In this document: positions 8,846 to 18,976 of the stretch, piece after piece
Layout of the letters: every line of letters starts with the position of its first letter
Position numbering within the stretch: the first letter of the stretch is position 1
Assembly: GCF_009765215.1 (NCBI RefSeq)
Contig: NZ_VLNV01000003.1
Span: 62,001 to 126,000, forward strand
Reading direction: 5' to 3'
Origin: Lysobacter prati
GTDB lineage: Bacteria > Pseudomonadota > Gammaproteobacteria > Xanthomonadales > Xanthomonadaceae
Length of the DNA stretch: 64,000 bases
Position numbers and translations under genes: made by a program
The notes under the pieces: model-generated
What the model was told of the DNA's origin: nothing
Seen by the model: only the letters and a program-made list of their open reading frames with translations
Databases searched by the model: none

Positions 8846-10798
8846 TCAGGGCACGCGGCGTTCGTTGACCAGGCTTTCGACCACGCTCGGGTCGGCGAGC
8901 GTGCTGGTGTCGCCGAGCTGATCGGGGGCGTTCTCGGCGATCTTGCGCAGGATGCGGCGCATGATCTTGCCAGAGCGCGTCTTCGGCAGGCCCGGTGCCC
9001 ATTGCAGGTGGTCGGGCGTGGCGATCGGGCCGATTTCCTTGCGCACGTGTGCAATCAGTTCCTTGTGCAGCGCTTCGGTCGCGGCCTCGCCGGCGATCAG
9101 GGTGACGTAGGCATAGATGCCCTGGCCCTTGATGTCGTGCGGGAAGCCGACCACCGCTGCTTCGGCGACCTTCGGGTGCGAGACCAGCGCGCTTTCCACT
9201 TCTGCCGTGCCGATGCGGTGGCCGCTGACATTGATCACGTCGTCGACGCGACCGGTGATCCAGTAGTAGCCATCGCCATCGCGGCGGCAACCGTCGCCGG
9301 TGAAGTACATGCCCGGGTAGGTGCGGAAGTAGGTGTCGATAAAGCGCTGATGGTCGCCGTAGACGGTGCGCATCTGGCCCGGCCAGGAGTCAAGCAGGAC
9401 CAGATTGCCCTCGGCCTCGCCTTCGAGCAGCTTGCCGTTCGCATCGACCAGCGCCGGCTGCACGCCGAAGAAGGGCTTGGTCGCCGAGCCCGGCTTGAGA
9501 TCGATCGCGCCGGCCAGCGGCGAGATCAGGACGCCGCCGGTTTCGGTCTGCCACCAGGTGTCCACGACCGGGCAGCGCGAATCGCCGACCACTTCGTAGT
9601 ACCAGCGCCAGGCCTCGGGGTTGATCGGCTCGCCGACCGTGCCGAGCAGGCGCAGCGAGGCGCGCGAGGTCTTCTTCACCGGCTCGTCGCCGTCGCGCAT
9701 CAGGGCGCGGATCGCGGTCGGGGCGGTATAGAAGATGGTGACCTTGTGCTTGTCGATCACTTCCCAGAAGCGCGACACGCTCGGGTAGTTCGGCACGCCT
9801 TCGAACACCACCGCGGTCGATCCGTTGGACAGCGGCCCGTAGACGATGTAGCTGTGGCCGGTGACCCAGCCGACGTCGGCGGTGCACCAGTAGATGTCGT
9901 CGTCGCGCAGGTCGAACACCATCTCGTGGGTGTAGCTGGCGTAGACCAGGTAGCCGGCGGTGGTGTGCAGCACGCCCTTGGGCTTTCCGGTCGAGCCGGA
10001 CGTGTAAAGGATGAAGAGCGGATCCTCGGCGTTCATGCGCTCGGGCGCGCATTCTTCCGACTGCCCATCGACGACGGCGTCGTACCAGCGGTCGCGCGGC
10101 ATCTGCATGTCGACGGCCGAGCCGGTGTGGCGCACCACCAGCACCGTCTCCACGGTGTTCGTGCCGGGCATCTTCAACGCGGCATCGACGTTGGCCTTGA
10201 GCGGCACCTTCTTGCCGCCGCGCAGGCCTTCGTCGGCGGTGATGATCAGCTTGCTGGTGCAGTCGGCTACGCGGTCGGCGATCGAACTCGGCGCGAAACC
10301 TCCGAACACCACCGAGTGGATCGCGCCGACGCGCGCGCAGGCAAGCATCGAAACGATCGCTTCCGGGATCATCGGCAGGTAGATGGTGATGCGGTCGCCC
10401 TTGCGCACGCCGAGCGAGCGCAGCGCGTTGGCCAGCTTGCAAACCCGGGCGTGCAGGTCACGGTAGGTGATGTGCTCGGCCGGCTGGCTGGGATCGTCGT
10501 GCTCGAAAATCAGTGCTGTCTTGTCGCCGCGCTGGGCCAGATGGCGGTCGAGGCAATTGACGCTGGCGTTGAGTTCGCCGTCCTCGTACCAGCGGATGTG
10601 GAAGTCGTCGAGCTGGAAGCTGACGTCCTTGACCTTCGTCGGCGCCTTGAACCAGTCCAGCCGCTGCGCGACCTTGCCCCAGAACGCGTCAGGCTGGTTC
10701 ACCGATTCGGCGTACATGCGCTCGTACGCTTCGCGCGTGACCCGCGACTTGGCGGCGAACTCTGGATCGACAGGGTGGACGACGGCGGGATGGTTCAT
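8846..10798 (-). CDS. acs: acetyl-CoA synthetase (acetate--CoA ligase)
   Basis: Activates acetate to acetyl-CoA via acetyl-AMP, the main route for growth on low acetate. The 650-residue length is normal for the family. Visible motifs: the adenylate loop [11 protein letters not shown], the WWQTETGG signature, YFTGDG, and [11 protein letters not shown] near the end, whose Lys611 corresponds to the catalytic Lys regulated by acetylation in Salmonella Acs (Lys609). The ATG at 10798 has GGAG upstream and gives the normal N-terminus; the frame extends 34 codons further without support. It is followed by the response regulator gene and is divergent from the porin gene. Confidence 0.97.
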   Translation of the reverse strand: MNHPAVVHPVDPEFAAKSRVTREAYERMYAESVNQPDAFWGKVAQRLDWFKAPTKVKDVSFQLDDFHIRWYEDGELNASVNCLDRHLAQRGDKTALIFEHDDPSQPAEHITYRDLHARVCKLANALRSLGVRKGDRITIYLPMIPEAIVSMLACARVGAIHSVVFGGFAPSSIADRVADCTSKLIITADEGLRGGKKVPLKANVDAALKMPGTNTVETVLVVRHTGSAVDMQMPRDRWYDAVVDGQSEECAPERMNAEDPLFILYTSGSTGKPKGVLHTTAGYLVYASYTHEMVFDLRDDDIYWCTADVGWVTGHSYIVYGPLSNGSTAVVFEGVPNYPSVSRFWEVIDKHKVTIFYTAPTAIRALMRDGDEPVKKTSRASLRLLGTVGEPINPEAWRWYYEVVGDSRCPVVDTWWQTETGGVLISPLAGAIDLKPGSATKPFFGVQPALVDANGKLLEGEAEGNLVLLDSWPGQMRTVYGDHQRFIDTYFRTYPGMYFTGDGCRRDGDGYYWITGRVDDVINVSGHRIGTAEVESALVSHPKVAEAAVVGFPHDIKGQGIYAYVTLIAGEAATEALHKELIAHVRKEIGPIATPDHLQWAPGLPKTRSGKIMRRILRKIAENAPDQLGDTSTLADPSVVESLVNERRVP

Positions 10799-11053
10799 GG
10801 CGTGCTCCGGGACAAGGTTCTGTCGGGGTGTCTGGCAGGGATCTGGGCGCCCGTTTCCGGCTGCACCCGAGTGGCGAGCGGTCCAGTGTGCCGCATTCAC
10901 CGTTAAGGCCTCATCCCAGCGGGTGTAGACGATAGTCGTAATTGGCGGTTATCGAGCCTTTCCTACGACCAATGGGGAATGGTTGTGCAGCGCGATGCGC
11001 CAGCAGGCTGGCCGCAGCCGCGCATTGGGTGCGGCGTTCCATGGGAGGGAATC
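10799..11053. promoter_or_regulatory. divergent control region between acs and the porin gene
   Basis: This 255-base gene-free stretch must carry the promoters for acs (leftward) and the DcaP-like porin (rightward). A small dyad, ACGA-TAG-TCGT, lies at 10929-10939, and a TACGAC repeat follows at about 10964. These are possible regulator half-sites but are too short to assign. I could not find a convincing -35/-10 pair. The porin ribosome binding site (GGGAGGGAATC) closes the region. Confidence 0.4.
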
Positions 11054-12511
11054 ATGTCCGCAATCATTGCGTCGTCGCCGACGAAGGCCGGGACCTTGCG
11101 TCGCCGCCCGCTCGCCGCCGCCCTGCTGGTCGCGCTGGCGTTGCCGGGGATGGCATTCGCGCAAACCGCGAAGGAAAAGGAACTCGAAGCGCGCGTCGCC
11201 CAGCTCGAGGCCATGGTCAAGCAGCTGGTGTCGCAGCAGCAGCAACAGCAAAGCCAGATCAGCGAGGTCAAGACCGCGCAGGCCACGGCACCTGCAGCGA
11301 CCGCAGCCCCCGCTGCGGCCGTAACCGCGGGTGCAGCCGCCGGAAATCCGCCGGCACCGGCCAAGCCGACCATCCAGACCGCGCCGATCATGGCCACGGC
11401 CAACCCGGGCACGCGCTTCAGCTATGGCGGCTTCATCAAGCTCGATGCCTCGCTGACCCAGACCAACGACGGCGACATCCCCGACGGCACCGTCGGTCGC
11501 CTGTTCTACGTGCCCAAGGCGATCCCGGTCGGTGGCGGCAACACCAGGGAGGGCGGCACCGACAACGACATGGGCGTCAACTTCTCGCGCTTCTGGTTCG
11601 GTGCCGACACCGACCTGGACAGCGGCGACAAGCTCAAGGCCTACCTGGAGTTCGATCTGTTCGGTGGCGGCAGCACCGCCTTCACCGGCAACGAGATCGC
11701 CACCAACACCTACGCGCTGACCCTGCGCCAGGCGTACGTGCAGTGGAACAACTGGCTTGCCGGCCAGACCTGGACCAACTTCCAGGACACCGCCGCGCTG
11801 CCCGACACGGTCGACTTCCTTGGCCCCACCGAGGGCACGGTGTTCGTGCGCCAGGCCCAGTTGCGCTACACCAGCGGCCCGTGGTCGTTCTCGATGGAAA
11901 ACCCGGAAACGGTGTACACGCCGTTCAACGGCAACATGGCGCAGGTCTCTGGCGACGACGGTCCGACGCCGGACTTTACCGGCCGCTACACCTTCAAGGG
12001 TGACTGGGGCCACTTCGGCATCGCCGGCCTGGTGCGGCAGCTGAAGTACCAGAACGGCCCGGCCAACCTCGAGTCTGACGAGATGGGCTACGGCGTGAGC
12101 GTCTCGGGCAAGTTCAACCTCGGCAAGAACGACGACATCCGCTACATGGTCACCGGCGGCAGTGGCATCGGCCGCTACATCGGCCTGGCGCTCAACAACG
12201 ACGCCGTGCTCGATTCCACTGGCAACCTGGACAACATCGACGTGGTCGCCGGGTTCCTCGGCTGGCGCCATGTGTTCAGTCCGAAGCTGCGCACAAACAT
12301 CTTCTACTCGCGCGCCGACTACGATCAGGACACGGCGTTGACCGGCATTCTCATCACCAAGGGGGCGCAGTCCGCCCACGTCAACGTGATCTACACGCCG
12401 CTGCCCAAGCTCGATCTCGGTGCCGAGCTGATCTGGGGCCAGCGTGAACTCGAAAACGGCGACCGCGGCGACCTCAATCGCCTGCAAACGCACGTGAAGT
12501 ACAACTTCTAA
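11054..12511 (+). CDS. DcaP-like trimeric outer membrane porin
   Basis: 485-residue outer membrane protein. A signal peptide ends at about AMAFA. It is followed by a coiled-coil (KELEARVAQLEAMVKQLVSQ), a Gln run, an Ala/Pro linker and a beta-barrel starting at FSYGGFIKLDA and ending in the terminal aromatic KYNF typical of outer membrane barrels. The coiled-coil plus barrel layout is that of DcaP, a dicarboxylate-permeable porin of Acinetobacter. GGGAGGGAATC precedes the ATG at 11054; 25 upstream codons in frame are rejected. It lies 14 bases before the MHS permease, probably in one operon with it. Confidence 0.88.
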   Translation: MSAIIASSPTKAGTLRRRPLAAALLVALALPGMAFAQTAKEKELEARVAQLEAMVKQLVSQQQQQQSQISEVKTAQATAPAATAAPAAAVTAGAAAGNPPAPAKPTIQTAPIMATANPGTRFSYGGFIKLDASLTQTNDGDIPDGTVGRLFYVPKAIPVGGGNTREGGTDNDMGVNFSRFWFGADTDLDSGDKLKAYLEFDLFGGGSTAFTGNEIATNTYALTLRQAYVQWNNWLAGQTWTNFQDTAALPDTVDFLGPTEGTVFVRQAQLRYTSGPWSFSMENPETVYTPFNGNMAQVSGDDGPTPDFTGRYTFKGDWGHFGIAGLVRQLKYQNGPANLESDEMGYGVSVSGKFNLGKNDDIRYMVTGGSGIGRYIGLALNNDAVLDSTGNLDNIDVVAGFLGWRHVFSPKLRTNIFYSRADYDQDTALTGILITKGAQSAHVNVIYTPLPKLDLGAELIWGQRELENGDRGDLNRLQTHVKYNF

Positions 12512-12525
12512 GGGGCCAAGAGCAC

Positions 12526-14187
12526 ATGTCCACCACCACCGCAAACTCCGGCAATCCCGCCGCGCTGACACAGGGGCACAAGAAGGTCATCTTCGCCTCC
12601 AGCCTTGGCACCGTGTTCGAGTGGTACGACTTCTACCTGTACGGCTCGCTCGCGGCGATCATCGCCAAGCAGTTCTTCTCCGGCCTCAATGACACGAGCG
12701 CCTTCATCTTCGCCCTGCTCGCCTTCGCCGCCGGCTTCGCCGTGCGACCGTTCGGCGCGATCTTCTTCGGCCGCATCGGCGACATGATCGGCCGCAAGTA
12801 CACGTTCCTGGTCACGATCGTGATCATGGGCCTGTCGACGTTCCTGGTCGGCATCCTGCCCAACTACGCCAGTATTGGTTTTGCCGCACCGGCGATCCTG
12901 ATCTTCCTGCGCTTGCTGCAGGGCCTGGCACTGGGCGGCGAGTACGGCGGCGCGGCGACGTACGTGGCCGAGCACGCCCCGCACGGCAAGCGTGGCCTGT
13001 ACACCAGCTTCATCCAGACCACCGCGACGATCGGCCTGTTCCTGTCGCTGCTGGTGATCCTGGGCGTTCGCACGTACCTGGGCACCGAGGCGTTCGAGGC
13101 GTGGGGCTGGCGCATTCCGTTCCTGCTGTCGATCATCCTGCTCGGCGTGTCGGTGTGGATCCGTCTGCAGCTGCACGAGTCGCCGCTGTTCCAGCAGATG
13201 AAGGCGGAGGGCAAGACCTCCAAGGCGCCGATCACCGAGAGCTTCTTCACCAAGAACGGCAAGATCGTGCTGCTGGCCCTGCTCGGCGGTACCGCCGGCC
13301 AGGCCGTGGTCTGGTACGCAGGCCAGTTCTACGCGATGTACTTCCTGACGCAGTCGCTGAAGGTCGATGCCACGACTACGTGGCTGCTGATTGCCGCGGC
13401 ATTGGCGATCGGCACGCCGTTCTTCGTGTTCTTCGGCTGGCTGTCGGACAAGATCGGCCGCAAGAAGATCGTCATGGCCGGCTGCCTGATCGCCGCGCTG
13501 ACCTACTTCCCGCTGTTCAAGGCGCTGACCCACTACGCCAACCCGGCCATCGCCGAAGCCAGCACCAATGCACCGGCCGTGGTCCATGCCGATCCGGACA
13601 CCTGTTCGTTCCAGTTCGACCCGGTCGGCAAGAAGGTCTTCACCAACTCGTGCGACATCGCCACCGCGGCCCTGGCCAAGGCGGGCGTGCCGTACACCAT
13701 CGCCGCCGCACCGGCCGGCACCGTGGCCAAGGTCACCGTCGGTTCGGTCGAAGTGCCGGGCTTTGAGGGCGCCGGGCTGAGCAAGGAAGACGGCAAAGCC
13801 AAGGGCGATGCGTTCACCGGTGAACTGAAGGCGGCGCTGAAGGCCGGCAACTATCCGGAGAAGGCTGACGACGCGCGCATCAACAAGCCGATGGTGCTGG
13901 TGATCCTGACCATCCTGGTGCTGTACGTGACGATGGTCTACGGCCCGATCGCGGCATGGCTGGTCGAGCTGTTCCCGACCCGCATCCGCTACACCTCGAT
14001 GTCGCTGCCGTACCACATCGGCAATGGCTGGTTCGGTGGCTTCCTGCCGACGATCGCCTTCGCCCTGGTCGCGGCTACGGGCAACATGTACTACGGCCTG
14101 TGGTACCCGATCGTGATCGCGTTGATGACCTTCGTGATCGGCTCGCTGTTCCTGCACGAGACGAAGGATGTGGATATCACGCAGTAA
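12526..14187 (+). CDS. MFS permease of the metabolite:H+ symporter (MHS) family
   Basis: 553-residue inner membrane symporter. The MHS signature is clear: FEWYDFYLYGSLA in the first segment, VRPFGAIFFGRIGDMIGRK as the MFS loop 2-3 motif, and LGGEYGGAATYVAEHAP. About 12 membrane segments are expected. A roughly 110-residue hydrophilic stretch with two Cys (DTCSF, NSCDI) at about residues 345-455 is inserted before the last segments, longer than in the usual 430-500-residue members. The substrate is probably a carboxylate or related acid, judged from the porin and acs next door (inference). Confidence 0.9.
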   Translation: MSTTTANSGNPAALTQGHKKVIFASSLGTVFEWYDFYLYGSLAAIIAKQFFSGLNDTSAFIFALLAFAAGFAVRPFGAIFFGRIGDMIGRKYTFLVTIVIMGLSTFLVGILPNYASIGFAAPAILIFLRLLQGLALGGEYGGAATYVAEHAPHGKRGLYTSFIQTTATIGLFLSLLVILGVRTYLGTEAFEAWGWRIPFLLSIILLGVSVWIRLQLHESPLFQQMKAEGKTSKAPITESFFTKNGKIVLLALLGGTAGQAVVWYAGQFYAMYFLTQSLKVDATTTWLLIAAALAIGTPFFVFFGWLSDKIGRKKIVMAGCLIAALTYFPLFKALTHYANPAIAEASTNAPAVVHADPDTCSFQFDPVGKKVFTNSCDIATAALAKAGVPYTIAAAPAGTVAKVTVGSVEVPGFEGAGLSKEDGKAKGDAFTGELKAALKAGNYPEKADDARINKPMVLVILTILVLYVTMVYGPIAAWLVELFPTRIRYTSMSLPYHIGNGWFGGFLPTIAFALVAATGNMYYGLWYPIVIALMTFVIGSLFLHETKDVDITQ

Positions 14188-14217
14188 GGCTGAGTCTCTC
14201 GTCGTAGTGCTGTAACG

Positions 14218-14244
14218 ACAACGCCGGCCCTGGGCCGGCGTTGT
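14218..14244 (+). terminator. strong hairpin after the MHS permease gene
   Basis: A perfect 13-base-pair inverted repeat (ACAACGCCGGCCC with its complement, one base between) starts 31 bases after the permease stop. It is followed by TGTCTG, a weak T-tract. It probably ends the porin-permease transcript. Confidence 0.75.
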
Positions 14245-14289
14245 TGTCTGCGGGCTTCCCCCTCTCCCTGGCCGCCTAGGGCGGCCTGT

Positions 14290-14345
14290 CCCTCTCCCGC
14301 AAGGGGAGAGGGTTTAGGTCTTCCTTCTCCCCTTGTGGGAGAAGG
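14290..14345. repeat. pair of CCCTCTCCC-type hairpin repeats
   Basis: Two adjacent small hairpins lie between the convergent permease and tex genes: CCCTCTCCC/GGGAGAGGG at 14290-14312 and CCTTCTCCC/GGGAGAAGG at 14323-14345. The second is followed by GTGTCCCGAAGGGGCGGAAG. The two arms share the same consensus, which suggests a duplicated intergenic repeat. They could serve as a back-up terminator in either direction. Confidence 0.7.
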
Positions 14346-14381
14346 TGTCCCGAAGGGGCGGAAGAGGGGGTGCTCTTGCTG

Positions 14382-16739
<2,358 letters not shown>

Positions 16740-16889
16740 TGCATCCAATCGTGAAAACCCGGAATACCGGGGAGACGGTGATTGTCGCAATGCGGGCGCT
16801 GGCGCGTAACCCGTTGACAGGGCGGCGCTGGAGTGCGTGCGCCTTCTTAGCCCTGTTCAGACGCGGCAGGCACGAATGTCTGGAGGTTC

Positions 16890-17324
16890 CTAGCGGCTCC
16901 ACGTCCGCCAGTGCAGGCCACGACTTGCCACCGGATCGATACCGACGAAGGCGTACTCCGCAGCGTCGGCCCGACAACGAAAGAACCTGTACCTGGTGGC
17001 CAGCGTTTTGTCGGACGGCCACCACGACCGGTCAAATCGGGACGGAACCGTGTCGGCGTAGGCGACTTCTCGACAGCTGCTGTCGAGCTGCCAAGTCGAA
17101 CCCCTTGGCAGGTCGAACGCCAGCGCGCTTGCGTTGCTGTCCAGGTTGTGGACTTCGCTCAGCCGAGTGACATCGGCTGGAATCCACGTCGGGATCCAGC
17201 CCTTGTGAACTGCACCTCTTTCAATCGCTTCCTGCATCGTGTCGTAACTGCTGTCGAGGGTGTCGCTGAGGCAGCCCGTCAGCGACGCCAGGAGCAGTGC
17301 AGCGATAAGGAAGGGTTGCTGCAT
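16890..17324 (-). CDS. small lipoprotein of unknown function
   Basis: 144 residues. The ATG at 17324 has GAAGG upstream and opens a lipoprotein signal, MQQPFLIAALLLASLTGC, so mature Cys18 would be lipidated. The rest contains GWIPTWIPADVTRLSEVHNLD and several Trp and Cys residues. I cannot name a family with certainty; the pattern resembles YbbD-type lipoproteins. It follows the small membrane protein gene by 25 bases and is probably cotranscribed. The frame extends upstream to 17420 over that gene, which is rejected. Confidence 0.75.
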   Translation of the reverse strand: MQQPFLIAALLLASLTGCLSDTLDSSYDTMQEAIERGAVHKGWIPTWIPADVTRLSEVHNLDSNASALAFDLPRGSTWQLDSSCREVAYADTVPSRFDRSWWPSDKTLATRYRFFRCRADAAEYAFVGIDPVASRGLHWRTWSR

Positions 17325-17349
17325 CGCCAGCCTTCCCCGTCCGAAGTGA

Positions 17350-17727
17350 TCAGTAGTTCCGCGCACCGAGCAGGCCAACGGTGTAACCCGCCTCCCGCAA
17401 CTTCGACGTCGCCCGTGCATTCAGCGACACCAGCACCAGCAGGCCGACCAGCGGGATCAGCATCAGAAGCAACAGCACGATGCGCCACCACGGCGCATGG
17501 CCGAGGCCGCGACTGATCCGGTAGATGCCGACCCACGACATGCCCAGGCAGGCGAGCACGAGCAGGTAGGCCAGCGGGCCGATCACCATCTGCAGGCCGG
17601 CGGCGGCGAAGTACAGCAGGATCGCGTAGATCGCCAGCTTCTGGCCGGAGGCGACGTCATCGAGCAGGTCGTCGCCCTTGCGCGGGTTCAACACGTACGA
17701 CTGCGGACTCTGGTACGGATTATCCAT
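17350..17727 (-). CDS. small integral membrane protein, 125 aa
   Basis: Function unknown. The start MDNPYQSPQSY is typical of a group of bacterial membrane proteins with an N-terminal NPYQSP motif. Three or so hydrophobic segments follow (ILLYFAAAGLQMVIGPLAYLLVL split in two, and IVLLLLMLIPLVGLLVLV). GGGGAG precedes the ATG at 17727. It lies upstream of the lipoprotein gene on the same strand. Confidence 0.75.
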   Translation of the reverse strand: MDNPYQSPQSYVLNPRKGDDLLDDVASGQKLAIYAILLYFAAAGLQMVIGPLAYLLVLACLGMSWVGIYRISRGLGHAPWWRIVLLLLMLIPLVGLLVLVSLNARATSKLREAGYTVGLLGARNY

Positions 17728-17855
17728 GTGCTCTCCCCTTTGAGCTGCATGCGTTCGGCAGCCGGAAGCTGCTTCGTCCCCGGAATCGGCGCGGCAATGC
17801 CTGCGTCGGTTTCCCCTCCGGGCGGCCAAGCATGCCGCATGGGGAGCTTCGATGG

Positions 17856-18950
17856 CTAGCGGACCGACACCGCCCGCGACAGGTCCTGGATCGTCACCGA
17901 CTGCCCGGGTTCGACGCGTTCGCCACCGCGGACGATCAGGCGATCGCCGGCCTTGACGTTGCCGCTCACCTCGACGAGGTCACCGACTTCGGTGCCGGTC
18001 TTCACCGGTAGTCGCTCGGCTTTACTGTCGCCGCCGACGCGCAGGACGAAGTTGCCTTCACGGCGCAGGATCACCGCATCGCGCGGGACTGCGACCACGG
18101 CGCGCTTTGCCGCGCTCGGCATGCCCACTTCCACTGCGGTGCCGACCGGGAACTCACTGGCATCCATGCTGATGCGCAGTTCCAGCTGTCGCGAGGCTTC
18201 ATCGCCGACCGGCACCAGCGCGCTCACCGGATGCCCGCGCTCGCTGTCGCCGACCCGCACCTGCACTGGCGTGCCGACGGCGAGATGGCGGGCGAGATCG
18301 ACCGGGGCGCGCACGCGCACTTCCTGCTCGGCGGTGTCGACCACGCGCGCCACCGCGTCGCCGGTGTTGACGAACTCGCCAAGCTCGACTTCGCGCTCGG
18401 CGACGACGCCGTCGAACGGTGCGCGCACCAGCATCTGCGTGCGCTGGTGGCGGGTCTGTTCGAGCTGGGCCTGCGCGCGGGCGCGCTCCTGCACCAGCAT
18501 GTCGCGATCGGCCTGCAGCTGTTCGTACTGGGCGCGGGCGATGTTCTGCTGCTGGGCCAACTGCGCGTAGCGCTGCTCCTGGCGCGTGGCCATGCTGAGC
18601 TGCGCCTGGATACGGGCCAGGTCGGCCTGCATCTGGCGTTCGCTCAACCGCAATGCGGTGTCATCGAGCACCGCGATGGCCTCGCCGGCGCGCACGTTCT
18701 GCCCGACCTCGGCCACCTGGATCACGCGTCCGTCCTGTTCGCTGGCCACATGCGCGTCCTGGCGGCTGATCACGCTGCCCGGGGCCCAGTGCCGCGGCGC
18801 CAGCTCGGTACTGACCGCGGCGGCCACGCTGACGATCGCGGGCGGCGCCTCGGGGGGAGGTGCGCTGGCGCCGGCATCCAGGTCGATGAGCGGAACGGTC
18901 AGGACCACGGCCAGCGCCGCGGCAATCAGGGTTTTGTGCAAGGTGCGCAT
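17856..18950 (-). CDS. RND efflux membrane fusion protein (periplasmic adaptor)
   Basis: 364-residue adaptor anchored by an N-terminal segment (LIAAALAVVLTVPLI). Order of parts: N-terminal beta domain (APGSVISRQDAHVASEQDG), lipoyl half, a long coiled-coil hairpin (QADLARIQAQLS... QEQRYAQLAQQQ... QAQLEQTRHQR), the second lipoyl half (VRAPFDGVVAEREV) and beta-barrel (ELGEFVNTGDAVARVVDT). Such proteins link an RND pump to an outer membrane channel. GGAGAACGTC precedes the ATG at 18950. It lies 26 bases downstream of the RND gene; no TolC-like gene is in the window. Confidence 0.92.
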   Translation of the reverse strand: MRTLHKTLIAAALAVVLTVPLIDLDAGASAPPPEAPPAIVSVAAAVSTELAPRHWAPGSVISRQDAHVASEQDGRVIQVAEVGQNVRAGEAIAVLDDTALRLSERQMQADLARIQAQLSMATRQEQRYAQLAQQQNIARAQYEQLQADRDMLVQERARAQAQLEQTRHQRTQMLVRAPFDGVVAEREVELGEFVNTGDAVARVVDTAEQEVRVRAPVDLARHLAVGTPVQVRVGDSERGHPVSALVPVGDEASRQLELRISMDASEFPVGTAVEVGMPSAAKRAVVAVPRDAVILRREGNFVLRVGGDSKAERLPVKTGTEVGDLVEVSGNVKAGDRLIVRGGERVEPGQSVTIQDLSRAVSVR

Positions 18951-18976
18951 GACGTTCTCCGGGAGAGGAGTGGCAA

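Noticed and set aside
8615-10906. 763-codon plus-strand open frame opposite acs
   Set aside because: Acs is complete and of normal length; the opposite frame is Arg/His/Gln-rich without any domain.
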